Notes under the pieces: model-generated
Seen by the model: only the letters and a program-made list of their open reading frames with translations
Database searches by the model: none
What the model was told of the DNA's origin: nothing
Assembly (NCBI GenBank): GCA_035565975.1
Contig: DATMRT010000008.1
Span: 1-51,290 of the forward strand
DNA: 51,290 nt
Direction of reading: 5' to 3'
Source: Ga0077530 sp035565975
Lineage (GTDB): Bacteria; Pseudomonadota; Alphaproteobacteria; Rhizobiales; Hyphomicrobiaceae
Translations under genes and position numbers: made by a program
Shown here: in pieces, positions 43,982-51,290 of the stretch
Layout of the letters: each line of letters starts with the position of its first letter
Position numbering within the stretch: position 1 is the stretch's first letter

Positions 43982-44464
43982 GGCCTCGACATCCTGGCTG
44001 TGGACGCACGCTTTCGAGCCTCTATGGCTTCAGCATGGGCGAATTGTGACCGCGCGGGTGGTCGCGCCGGACATTGGACGGTGACTGACTATGCCCCTTC
44101 AGGGGCGCATCGCCAAGGCTAGCACGGCCAGCCCGCCGTCGTGGCGGACTTTTGCACAAGCTGACATCAACGTTTGCCGCCGCAAGCAATGCTGGCGCTT
44201 CCTCGTTCTGCCGGCCGACAGCCCTCTGCGGACATATCCTAATGCCCGCAAATACGAAAATCCGGCTCAGCACGCATAAAATCAGAGGCCGTCCTGATGC
44301 GGCCAGCCGATCGTGCGGCCCTCTGCCGCGCCCGTGGCTCGAGCGGATTTCAGGTCTGCACGTAAGGGCTTGGCGCCGGGCCTGCCATCCGGTTCAATGT
44401 GGTTCGAGACCTCGTACACTCGCGCCTGTCCGCCTCTCCTCCTCCCGTTCAGGAAATGCCCCGC
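43982..44464. other. 483-bp intergenic region between chvI and lpdA
   Basis: The genes on both sides diverge, so both promoters should be here. A small hairpin GCCCC-TTCA-GGGGC lies at 44093-44106. The stretch near 44237-44290 is more AT-rich. Short open frames on both strands (up to 83 codons) lack an RBS and have a frame-shadow composition. I see no RNA gene or clear operator. Confidence 0.5.
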
Positions 44465-45910
44465 ATGACTGCCACAAGCTTCGACATCATCGTCATTGGC
44501 GCCGGCCCTGGTGGCTACGTGGCGGCCATCCGTGCTGCCCAGCTCGGCTTCAAGGTCGCCATCGTCGAGCGCGAGCACATGGGCGGCATCTGCCTCAACT
44601 GGGGCTGCATCCCCGCCAAGGCGCTGCTGCGCTCGGCCGAGATCTATCACTACGGCACGCATGCCAAGGACTACGGCCTCAAGCTCGAAGGAAAGCTGAC
44701 GGTCGACACGGCCGGTGTCGTGCAGCGCTCACGCGACGTCTCGAAGCGCCTCAACAACGGCATCGGCTTCCTGATGAAGAAGAACAAGATCTCGGTCATC
44801 TGGGGCGAGGCCGTGATCGAGCGGGCGGGGCGCATCCAGGTCAGCGCCACCAAGAAGGCGCCCATGCAGCCGCAGATCCCGCCGCCCGCGGGCACGCTCG
44901 GTCCGGGCACGTACGAAGCCAAGCACATCATCATCGCGACGGGCGCGCGCCCGCGCGTGCTGCCCGGCCTCGAGCCGGACGGCAAGCAGGTGTGGACCTA
45001 CTTCGAGGCCATGCTGCCGCAAACCATGCCGAAGTCGTTGCTTGTCGTGGGCTCGGGTGCGATCGGCATCGAGTTCGCATCCTTTTATCGGACCATGGGA
45101 TCGGAGGTGACGGTCGTCGAACTGCTGCCGCAGATCCTGCCTGTCGAGGACGCCGAGATCGCGGCGCACGCGCGCAAGCGCTTCGAGCGCCAGGGTATGA
45201 AGATCATGACCGGCGCCAAGGTCGTGGGGCTCGACAAAAAGAGTGACAAGGTCGTCGCCACCATCGAGGACGACAAGGGCAAGCGCACGACGGGCGAGTT
45301 CGAGAAGGTGATTTCCGCGGTCGGCGTCGTCGGCAACGTCGAGGGTCTCGGTCTCGAGAAGCTCGGCGTGAAGATCGAGCGCGGCACGATCGTCACGGAT
45401 GGTCTTGGCCGCACGAACGTCGCCGGCATCTATGCGATCGGCGACGTCGCCGGGCCGCCCATGCTCGCGCACAAGGCCGAGCATGAGGGCGTCATCTGCG
45501 TCGAGACCATCAAGGGCCTTCACACGCACGCCATGGACAAGCTGCAGATTCCCGGCTGCACGTACTGCCATCCGCAGGTCGCGAGCGTCGGCCTCACGGA
45601 GGCCAAGGCCAAGGAGCAGGGTCGCGCGATCAAGGTCGGCCGCTTTCCCTTTGCCGGCAACGGCAAGGCGATCGCGCTCGGTGAGCCCGAGGGGCTTGTG
45701 AAGACGATCTTCGACGCCAAGACGGGCCAACTCATCGGCGCGCACATGGTGGGGGCGGAAGTGACCGAGCTGATCCAGGGTTTCGTCATTGCAATGGGGC
45801 TCGAGACGACCGAGGAGGAGCTCATCCACACGGTCTTCCCACATCCAACGCTCTCCGAGATGATGCACGAGAGCGTGCTCGATGCCTTCGGTCGCGTCAT
45901 TCATACCTGA
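44465..45910 (+). CDS. lpdA: Dihydrolipoyl dehydrogenase (E3)
   Basis: A 481-residue flavoprotein that reoxidises dihydrolipoamide in 2-oxoacid dehydrogenase complexes using NAD. The FAD site is IGAGPGGYVAA near residue 10, the redox disulfide lies in GGICLNWGCIPAKALL, the NAD site in VVGSGAIGIEFASF, and the C-terminal active-site His-Glu pair in FPHPTLSEMMHE. A 20-25 residue insertion around MQPQIPPPAGTLGPGTYEA is seen before the ATGARPR strand, as in rhizobial Lpd. ATG 44465 is chosen over 44456 because AGGA is well spaced for it. E1/E2 genes are not in the window. A GST gene follows after 12 bp. Confidence 0.95.
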   Translation: MTATSFDIIVIGAGPGGYVAAIRAAQLGFKVAIVEREHMGGICLNWGCIPAKALLRSAEIYHYGTHAKDYGLKLEGKLTVDTAGVVQRSRDVSKRLNNGIGFLMKKNKISVIWGEAVIERAGRIQVSATKKAPMQPQIPPPAGTLGPGTYEAKHIIIATGARPRVLPGLEPDGKQVWTYFEAMLPQTMPKSLLVVGSGAIGIEFASFYRTMGSEVTVVELLPQILPVEDAEIAAHARKRFERQGMKIMTGAKVVGLDKKSDKVVATIEDDKGKRTTGEFEKVISAVGVVGNVEGLGLEKLGVKIERGTIVTDGLGRTNVAGIYAIGDVAGPPMLAHKAEHEGVICVETIKGLHTHAMDKLQIPGCTYCHPQVASVGLTEAKAKEQGRAIKVGRFPFAGNGKAIALGEPEGLVKTIFDAKTGQLIGAHMVGAEVTELIQGFVIAMGLETTEEELIHTVFPHPTLSEMMHESVLDAFGRVIHT

Positions 45911-45922
45911 GGAGCGCGCCCC

Positions 45923-46549
45923 ATGATGAAGCTCTACTATGGCGTCGGATCGTGCTCGCTCGCGTCGCACATTGCGCTCGAGGAGGCCGATGCGGACTAC
46001 GAGGCCATTCGCGTCGACTTCCGGGCCAATCAGCAGCAGTCGCCCGAGTATCTCGCGCTCAATCCCAAGGGACGGGTGCCGACGCTCGTCACCGATCGCG
46101 GCGTCCTGAGCGAGACCCCGGCCATCCTCGCCTACATCGCCCAGACGCATCGCGCGGCGGAGCTCGCGCCGATCGACGATCCCTTCGCGTTCGGAGAGGT
46201 CCAGGCCTTCAACAGCTATCTCTGCTCGACCGTGCACGTCGGCCATGCGCACGGGCTGCGTGGCGGGCGCTGGGCAGACGATCCGGAGGCGCACAAGGCC
46301 ATGAAGGCTAAGGTCACCCAGAACATGACCGACTATTTTACGGTCATAGAGAGCAGGATGTTCCGTGGGCCGTGGGTCATGGGGGAGAAATATTCGATCG
46401 CGGATCCCTACCTTTTTACCGTCGCGAACTGGCTGGAGCGCGACGGCGTCGATATCAAGAAATTTCCCGGCGTCGCCGACCATTTCGAGCGCATGAAAGC
46501 GCGGCCGGCTGTCGCAAAAATTCTTTCAGTGGTGAGCGCGACGGCCTGA
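45923..46549 (+). CDS. Glutathione S-transferase family protein
   Basis: A 208-residue beta-class-like GST. The N-terminal thioredoxin fold starts MKLYYGVGSCSLASHIALEE, with the Cys/Ser pair expected at the glutathione thiol; NPKGRVPTLV carries the cis-Pro and SETPAILAYIA the glutathione gamma-Glu contact. The all-helical C-terminus contains WVMGEKYSIADPYLF (N-capping Asp). Substrate unknown. It is 12 bp after lpdA and probably co-transcribed with it and the DUF1028 gene. Confidence 0.94.
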   Translation: MMKLYYGVGSCSLASHIALEEADADYEAIRVDFRANQQQSPEYLALNPKGRVPTLVTDRGVLSETPAILAYIAQTHRAAELAPIDDPFAFGEVQAFNSYLCSTVHVGHAHGLRGGRWADDPEAHKAMKAKVTQNMTDYFTVIESRMFRGPWVMGEKYSIADPYLFTVANWLERDGVDIKKFPGVADHFERMKARPAVAKILSVVSATA

Positions 46550-46587
46550 AGCCGCACATTCAGATCGCGCAACGCAGAGGATGAGGC

Positions 46588-47301
46588 ATGACCTGGTCGA
46601 TCATTGCGCGCGACCCCGCGGGCGGTCGGATCGGTGTGGCCGTAGCCACGTGCAATTTCGCGGTCGGCGCGCGCGTGCCGCATGTGCGCACGGGCGTCGG
46701 CGCGGTCTGCACGCAGGCGCTGACCAATCCTTTCTTCGGGCCACGCGGACTGGCGCTGTTGACAGCGGGCGGCACGGCCGAGGACGTCGTGCGCATGCTC
46801 ATGATGGCGGATGAGGGGCGCGATCATCGCCAGGTGCACATCATGGACCGCGAGGGGCGCTTCGCGGCCGCGACCGGCGCCGCGTGCGTCGGTTGGTGTG
46901 GGCACCTCATCCGAGAGACTCTCTCGGTCGCCGGCAATATGCTGGCCGGGCCGGACGTCATCCGGGCGACGGCCGATGCCTATGAGGCGGCCTCAGATCT
47001 TCCACTTCCCGAACGGCTGGTCAGAGCCATGCAGGCGGGCGAGCAGGCAGGTGGCGACAAGCGCGGGCGGCAGTCGGCGGCACTCGTCGTGCACGATGAG
47101 GAAGACTCGCCCCTGCTCGACATTCGCGTGGACGACCACGTCGATCCCCTGGCCGAGCTGGCCCGCCTGGAACTCGTCTCGCGCGAGCGCGCCATCCACG
47201 CACGTCGCTTCGGCCCGACACGCGACAATCCTACGGGACTTCTCGATCGCGCCGCCCTCGAGGTCGCCATCCAACGCTCGGTTGAAGAGGGTTATCGCTG
47301 A
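46588..47301 (+). CDS. DUF1028 family protein (Ntn-hydrolase-like)
   Basis: A 237-residue protein of the DUF1028 family. The start MTWSIIARDPAGGRIGVAVATCNFAVGARVP-like pattern, split here as TWSIIARDP and GVAVATCNFAVG, and later GRFAAATGAAC are typical. The fold resembles Ntn hydrolases and related proteins are often encoded by amidohydrolase or peptide-degradation loci, but no reaction is established to my knowledge. RBS GAGG is present. It overlaps the convergent MFS gene end by 10 bp. Confidence 0.9.
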   Translation: MTWSIIARDPAGGRIGVAVATCNFAVGARVPHVRTGVGAVCTQALTNPFFGPRGLALLTAGGTAEDVVRMLMMADEGRDHRQVHIMDREGRFAAATGAACVGWCGHLIRETLSVAGNMLAGPDVIRATADAYEAASDLPLPERLVRAMQAGEQAGGDKRGRQSAALVVHDEEDSPLLDIRVDDHVDPLAELARLELVSRERAIHARRFGPTRDNPTGLLDRAALEVAIQRSVEEGYR

Positions 47302-48542
47302 GGCTGCCCGTCCCGCATGCGTCCGCGCCACATTATGGCGAGGACCACGCCGGCCGTCAGGACCGCCATCGCTGCAAGGCCGAACGCTGCACGATAGCCA
47401 AACCACGTGATGACGAGGCCGGCGATCGGCGGAATCACGACATACGTGCCGAACAGGAAGAAGGTGGCGCCGGCTGTCGCCTCGCTGACGCGACCGGGTG
47501 AAAGCGCTGCGACCTCTGCCACCCATAGGCCGTTCCATGTCGCCACGGAGAGGCCTGAGAAGATCGCCACCGCGACGAGGGCAGGCACCGGCCATCCCGG
47601 CCCGATCGAGGCAATGGCGATCGCCGACGCCGATGAAAGCACGGCGAGCCAGCACAGTACGAGCCGCGTCGACCTCACCCAGTCTGCGACCAGACCAAAG
47701 ATGACGCGGCCTGCGACGCTCGAGATCTGATTGAGCGCGTAGAGGAATCCGGCGAGCTTGAGGTCATAGCCGAGACCGTTGGCGAGGAACGTGACGAAGA
47801 AGGCGTTCAGCGTTCCCTGAACGGTCGCGAATCCCATGCTGCCGAGAGCGATCAGGCGCAGGCCGGGGATGGCGGCGATCGTGGCGAATGGCTGGCGCAA
47901 ATTGGAGAGCGCGAACAGAGCGCTGGGACGAAAGCGGGCACGCGGCTCGCCGTTGAAGCGGTGCGGGGCAAGCAGCAGCGGAATGCTCGTCGCCAACAGG
48001 AGGAGGACGATCGTCGCAAGGGCGGCCCGCCAGCCGTACCGGACTGCGATTGCGCTGCCGACCATGCCGGCGATGGCGCCGCCGAGCGGCACGCCGGCCT
48101 GCCGGAACGAGAACATGCGATTGCGCACACGAGGAGGCGTATTTTCGGCGAGGATCTGGCTCCCCGCAGGCCCGGTCGTCGAGTAAGCGAAGCCGACGAG
48201 CAGTGCGCCGATGACTATCAGCGCATAGACCCCTGTCGCGATGAGAGCCGCACCCGTCACGCCAATGGCGACGCCGGCGATCAGCGCCCGAACAGGGCCG
48301 AGCGGCAGCGTGAACGCCGAGTTGGACATGTACAGCCAGACTGAGCCGAGACCGGAAGCGCCGCCCACTAAGCCGTAAGCGGCGGCCGGCATCCCGGCGC
48401 TCGCCATCATCATCGGCGCGAGCACGCCGAGCGACAGCGTCAGCGTCGAGGCGCCGATCAGCGAGATGAAGACGACGTTGAACGCTGCGAGTGTGGCGTA
48501 TTGCGGCTCTTTCGATGGGGCTGAAGAGCGAGCGTCGTTCAC
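47292..48542 (-). CDS. MFS transporter
   Basis: A 416-residue, 12-span transporter of the oxalate/formate-antiporter-like MFS group. It has conserved helices and the span 8-9 loop LVADWVRSTRLVL. The GTG start at 48542 has GAGGGCGGG upstream and lies 13 nt after the aldolase gene, so they form an operon. By linkage it may import the carboxylic acid that the aldolase and the ThDP protein process (inference). Confidence 0.9.
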   Translation of the reverse strand: MNDARSSAPSKEPQYATLAAFNVVFISLIGASTLTLSLGVLAPMMMASAGMPAAAYGLVGGASGLGSVWLYMSNSAFTLPLGPVRALIAGVAIGVTGAALIATGVYALIVIGALLVGFAYSTTGPAGSQILAENTPPRVRNRMFSFRQAGVPLGGAIAGMVGSAIAVRYGWRAALATIVLLLLATSIPLLLAPHRFNGEPRARFRPSALFALSNLRQPFATIAAIPGLRLIALGSMGFATVQGTLNAFFVTFLANGLGYDLKLAGFLYALNQISSVAGRVIFGLVADWVRSTRLVLCWLAVLSSASAIAIASIGPGWPVPALVAVAIFSGLSVATWNGLWVAEVAALSPGRVSEATAGATFFLFGTYVVIPPIAGLVITWFGYRAAFGLAAMAVLTAGVVLAIMWRGRMRDGQPQR

Positions 48543-48555
48543 GTGGTGCCCGCCC

Positions 48556-49329
48556 TCATTTGTCGGTATCCACGCTCGTGAGAATGCCGCGCACGCCGGC
48601 TTCGAGCAGCGCCTGATCAGGCCCCGCGGCCAGCATGTTGAAGCCGAGCTTCCGGTACTGGCGCGCCCACTCGGCGCTCGCCGCCATGAAACCGAGGCCC
48701 TTCTTGTGCTTGCGGCCCGCGGCCACGATCCGCTCGACAGCCTTCACGTACGTCGGATTGTCGAACTCACCAGGAATGCCGAGGAAATTCGTGAGATCGA
48801 AGTGGCCGACCCAGAGCACGTCGATGCCATCCACGGCCGCGATGGTCTCCACCTGCTCGAGGCCGCGCTCTGTCTCGATCTGCGCGATCACGAGCGTGCG
48901 CGCGTCCGCCGTCCGCATCTTCGCTTTCGGGTCACCGGCGGCATAGTCGTCATGGGCAAAGCCGAATGCGGCGCCGCGCCGTCCATGCGGTGGATAGTGC
49001 GTCGCCTCGACGATGGCGCGCGCCTGCGCCTCGCTCTCCACCATCGGGATCATCACGCCGTGGCAGCCAATATCGAGTGCGCGCGCCAGGAAATGATACT
49101 CGCCGCGCGGTACGCGGGCCATTGGGGCGATCGGCAGCCCGCGGCAGTATGCGATCTGCGCCTTGATGGTCTCGAGTGATGTGCCCGTGTGCTCCATGTC
49201 GTAGATGACGTATTCGGCGCCGGCGTGCACGAGAAGCTGTGGCACGCCCGGGCCGTACAACTCGAACATCATGCTACCGAGCACGGTTTCGCCGGCAAGC
49301 ACGCGCTGGCGCAAGGATCGGCGAGCCAT
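48556..49329 (-). CDS. HpcH/HpaI-type class II aldolase
   Basis: A 257-residue metal-dependent pyruvate aldolase. HpaI-type residues are seen: Asp44, Glu46 and the base His47 in YDMEHTG, Arg in MARVPRG, metal ligands in IAQIETERG, and Asp in WVGHFDLT. Family members cleave 4-hydroxy-2-oxoheptanedioate, 2-dehydro-3-deoxyglucarate or similar 2-oxo-4-hydroxy acids. The start MARRSLR at 49329 has GGAGG about 11 nt upstream. It stands between the ThDP half-enzyme (61 bp upstream) and the MFS gene, in one operon. Confidence 0.93.
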   Translation of the reverse strand: MARRSLRQRVLAGETVLGSMMFELYGPGVPQLLVHAGAEYVIYDMEHTGTSLETIKAQIAYCRGLPIAPMARVPRGEYHFLARALDIGCHGVMIPMVESEAQARAIVEATHYPPHGRRGAAFGFAHDDYAAGDPKAKMRTADARTLVIAQIETERGLEQVETIAAVDGIDVLWVGHFDLTNFLGIPGEFDNPTYVKAVERIVAAGRKHKKGLGFMAASAEWARQYRKLGFNMLAAGPDQALLEAGVRGILTSVDTDK

Positions 49330-49390
49330 GTGTCGAGTGCCTCCCCAGATGGCGCGTTGGCCGGCATTCTTTATGGGCAGCAACCGCCCC

Positions 49391-49966
49391 TCAGCGCCCG
49401 CCAGCCATAGCACGCCGGAAGCGCACGCGGTTGGCCGCGCCGTCGAGGGAGAGCTTGTCCTTCGGCGCGTCGGCCGTCGAGACCTTCACCAGCACGAATG
49501 AGGTGCCATTGCTTTCGCGCAGCATACGTGCGCCGGCCGCAAGCTGATCCTCACGCTCGACCGTCATCGTTGCACTGATGCCGGCGCCGATCGCCATCCG
49601 CTCGAGGTCGACGCCGAGGCTCGTGTGGCTCCTCTGGTAGCCGGTTTCGCCGTAGTGGCCGTTGTCGACGCACAGGATGGAGAGGTTTGGCGGCTGCATC
49701 ACGCCGATCGTTGCGAGCGCACCGACATTCATCAGCAACTCGCCGTCGCCTGTCGCCACCAGTACACGCCGCTTGGGTTGCGCCAGTGCGAGCCCGAGGG
49801 CCATCGGCAGCGCCGCCCCCATCGCGCCACCGAGGGCGAACAGGTTGTCGCCATCGTTCGTGATCGCCGCGAGCTCGTAGGCCGTGCCGGCGAGGCCGGC
49901 GATCATGAGAAAATCAGCCGGGTTGCCGACGAGGACGGGGACGGCATGGTTACGGTCGAGGGGCAT
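49391..49966 (-). CDS. ThDP-binding PP-domain protein, sulfopyruvate decarboxylase beta-like
   Basis: A 191-residue stand-alone C-terminal ThDP domain with G73-D-G75 to N102 motif (GDGELLMN and DNGHYGETG) and FALGGAMGAALPMALGLAL. Its length fits ComE / the beta subunit of two-subunit sulfopyruvate or phosphonopyruvate decarboxylases. Those need an alpha (PYR) subunit to supply the catalytic Glu, and no such gene is adjacent. The start MPLDRNH at 49966 has GGAGG upstream; the longer open frame lacks PYR-domain similarity. It is first in the operon with the aldolase and MFS genes. Confidence 0.88.
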   Translation of the reverse strand: MPLDRNHAVPVLVGNPADFLMIAGLAGTAYELAAITNDGDNLFALGGAMGAALPMALGLALAQPKRRVLVATGDGELLMNVGALATIGVMQPPNLSILCVDNGHYGETGYQRSHTSLGVDLERMAIGAGISATMTVEREDQLAAGARMLRESNGTSFVLVKVSTADAPKDKLSLDGAANRVRFRRAMAGGR

Positions 49967-50106
49967 GAGGCGGAGTCCTCCCGGGGAGCCTGAGGCCATT
50001 CCGCCTAGGATTGCGCGATGACGCCCCGAGGGGCAAGCTACACCCGCGCATACCCATGCGTCATGCGCCGCTAAGGGGGCGTTGCGGGCCGGCAGCGCGG
50101 GGGCCA

Positions 50107-50120
50107 TTGATCTGCATCAA
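50107..50120. promoter_or_regulatory. FNR/FixK-type box upstream of the DUF2189 gene
   Basis: TTGAT-CTGC-ATCAA is a perfect match to the FNR/FixK/ANR consensus TTGAT-N4-ATCAA. Its centre is 78 bp before the DUF2189 start. A CATAGA at 50143-50148 would be a -10 element if the box is at -41.5, giving a start of transcription near 50155. Confidence 0.75.
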
Positions 50121-50191
50121 GCGCGATCACGGGGCGTAAGGCCATAGAAGTCGGATGGGAGACTGCGGCCGCTAGGAGGGAGGCGTCCTGG

Positions 50192-51025
50192 ATGAGGGAA
50201 AATGCATTGCTGGAGCGCCCCGTGTCACAAGCTGCGATCCCGCGATCGGCTCTATCGATCCGCGCCGTGCCGTTCGATGCCCCATGGGGGTGGCTCGCCG
50301 CCGGTTGGAACGATCTCTGGCGCGTTCCGCACATTTCGCTCGCCTATGGAGCCATCTTTGCCATCGTGGCCGGCGGGCTCCTGGTCGGCTTGACGCTCGC
50401 GCGCTGGCAATCGCTCGTGCCGGTCCTTGCAGGCGGATTCATGCTCGTTGGACCATTGCTCGCGGTGGGCCTCTATGAGACCAGTCGGCGGCTCGAGGCC
50501 GGCATGGCGATCGAGCTCGGCGATGTCATTGGCGCCGGCCTCCGCGCGAAGGGCCAGCTCGGGTTCTTCGGCGTCGGCCTCATGGTCATATTCCTCGTAT
50601 GGCTCGAACTCGCCTTCATCCTCCTCGTTCTGTTCCTCGGCGGCGCTGGCCTGCCGCCGCCTTCGGAGTTCGTCGCAACCCTTCTGTTCACACCGGCGGG
50701 CCTCGGGCTGCTGATCGTCGGCTCACTGGTCGGCGGCGTGCTCGCTGCGACCGTTTACGCCGTCTCCGTCATCGCCGTGCCGCTTCTGCTCGTCCATCGC
50801 ATCGATGCGATCTCGGCAGTTGCGACGAGCCTCGCCGCCGTGCGCCAGAATCCGAAACCCATGCTGCTGTGGGCCGGCCTCATCGGCGGCTTCATGGCAC
50901 TCGGCTGCGCGACCCTCTTTCTCGGCCTCGTCATCATCTTCCCGCTCGTCGGCCACGCGACCTGGCACGCATTCCGGGCCTTGGTCGCCGTGCATGAGGA
51001 GGACGCCCGCGTGGCAATCATCTGA
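50192..51025 (+). CDS. DUF2189 family membrane protein
   Basis: A 277-residue inner-membrane protein with about five to six spans. The DUF2189 start IRAVPFDAPWGWLAAGWNDLWRVPHISLAYG-like pattern is seen, split as PFDAPWGWLAAGWNDL and ISLAYGAIF, with later MPL-type segments replaced by FMLVGPLLAVGLYETSRRLEAG. In proteobacteria this family commonly occurs near respiratory oxidase genes and under FNR-type control. The strong AGGAGGGAGG lies 12 nt before the ATG, and a perfect FNR box lies upstream, so low-oxygen induction is likely. Function unknown. Confidence 0.92.
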   Translation: MRENALLERPVSQAAIPRSALSIRAVPFDAPWGWLAAGWNDLWRVPHISLAYGAIFAIVAGGLLVGLTLARWQSLVPVLAGGFMLVGPLLAVGLYETSRRLEAGMAIELGDVIGAGLRAKGQLGFFGVGLMVIFLVWLELAFILLVLFLGGAGLPPPSEFVATLLFTPAGLGLLIVGSLVGGVLAATVYAVSVIAVPLLLVHRIDAISAVATSLAAVRQNPKPMLLWAGLIGGFMALGCATLFLGLVIIFPLVGHATWHAFRALVAVHEEDARVAII

Positions 51026-51170
51026 GATGCCGCGCTTCGCGGGGTCTAGCCTGTTTTCCGGTTCGTCGGCGGCGCGCATACGCGTGTAATTTGCGGCCCC
51101 GAGCCCCTGGGCGCGGCGGCATCTTCTACTTGGCCGTCGGCTTGACCTTGGCCTTCGAAGCGCGCATGTG

Positions 51171-51189
51171 TGAGCCCTGGGGGGCTCAC
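51171..51189 (+). other. Perfect small palindrome before tRNA-Arg
   Basis: GTGAGCCC-TGG-GGGCTCAC has an 8-bp perfect stem with a 3-nt loop. It lies 22 bp before the tRNA-Arg gene and has no T-tract. It could end the DUF2189 transcript with Rho help or be a processing element for the tRNA precursor. Confidence 0.5.
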
Positions 51190-51211
51190 TCGAGGTGCGC
51201 CTTCCCGATCC

Positions 51212-51288
51212 GGCCCCGTAGCTCAGCAGGATAGAGCATCAGATTCCTAATCTGAGGGTCGCAGGTTCGAATCCTGCCGGGGTCGCCA
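51212..51288 (+). tRNA. tRNA-Arg (CCT anticodon)
   Basis: A 77-nt cloverleaf with encoded CCA. The acceptor stem GGCCCCG pairs with CGGGGTC (one G-T pair), the D-arm AGCTCAGCAGGATAGAGC and T-arm GCAGGTTCGAATCCTGC are standard, and the anticodon loop TTCCTAA gives CCU for AGG codons. It is the last feature in the window. Confidence 0.97.
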
Positions 51289-51290
51289 AG

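Noticed and set aside
44022..44273. 83-codon minus-strand frame upstream of chvI
   Set aside because: No RBS and shadow-like composition in an intergenic region; nothing similar on the other strand.
51119..51166. Minus-strand tail MRASKAKVKPTAK with stop, before tRNA-Arg
   Set aside because: Thirteen codons only, with an in-frame stop just upstream; too short to support as a gene or remnant.

Overview
The window is GC-rich chromosomal DNA, most likely from an alphaproteobacterium of the order Hyphomicrobiales (Rhizobiales). Pointers are the end of an rRNA operon followed by initiator tRNA-Met, a ChvG/ChvI two-component pair, a cysE - DUF3126 pair, a bacterial transglutaminase-like cysteine protease, tandem-PilZ proteins, and many TctABC, Hyu and Dpp-type uptake genes. 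No genus can be named from sequence reading alone, and database comparisons quoted here are from memory.

Region 1 (1-1525) holds the 3' part of 23S rRNA, 5S rRNA, a terminator-like hairpin, initiator tRNA-Met and a second terminator. Region 2 (1567-14570) is an organic-acid type uptake and metabolism locus. On the minus strand, read from high to low coordinates, it has an NAD-dependent epimerase, two TctC binding proteins, TctB, TctA, an IclR regulator, two tandemly duplicated ABC binding proteins, a permease and an ATPase. On the plus strand, from a shared divergent promoter, it has a ThDP-dependent enzyme and an SDR dehydrogenase. A 19-bp palindromic motif close to TGTTCCGCANTGCGGAACA stands in front of the IclR gene, in front of the second tctC, in the divergent epimerase/ThDP promoter, and once inside the epimerase gene. 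I infer that this is the operator of the local IclR protein and that the locus is one regulon.

Region 3 (14571-30261) looks like a peptide/hydantoin/D-amino-acid scavenging region. It holds HyuB and HyuA, an L,D-transpeptidase-like protein, and a GntR/FCD regulator divergent from a plus-strand operon. That operon encodes an M28-like hydrolase, an Asp/Glu/hydantoin racemase, a full dipeptide-type ABC importer (binding protein, two permeases, two ATPases) and an M81 (MlrC-like) hydrolase. A perfect 7-3-7 inverted repeat lies in the divergent promoter.

Region 4 (30262-41191) is mostly housekeeping and envelope genes: a 300-bp non-coding leader, serine acetyltransferase, DUF3126, gamma-carbonic anhydrase, a transglutaminase-like protease next to a tandem-PilZ protein, a TPR lipoprotein-like or secreted protein, an orphan amino-acid type binding protein, a membrane GT2 glycosyltransferase, an aldo/keto reductase, an agmatinase-type ureohydrolase and an MFS exporter. 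An unusual long inverted repeat precedes the exporter gene.

Region 5 (41192-51290) has ChvG and ChvI, dihydrolipoyl dehydrogenase, a GST, a DUF1028 protein, an MFS - HpcH/HpaI aldolase - ThDP half-enzyme operon on the minus strand, a DUF2189 membrane protein behind a perfect FNR/FixK-type box, and tRNA-Arg(CCU) at the right edge. No insertion sequence, prophage, CRISPR array or plasmid feature was seen.
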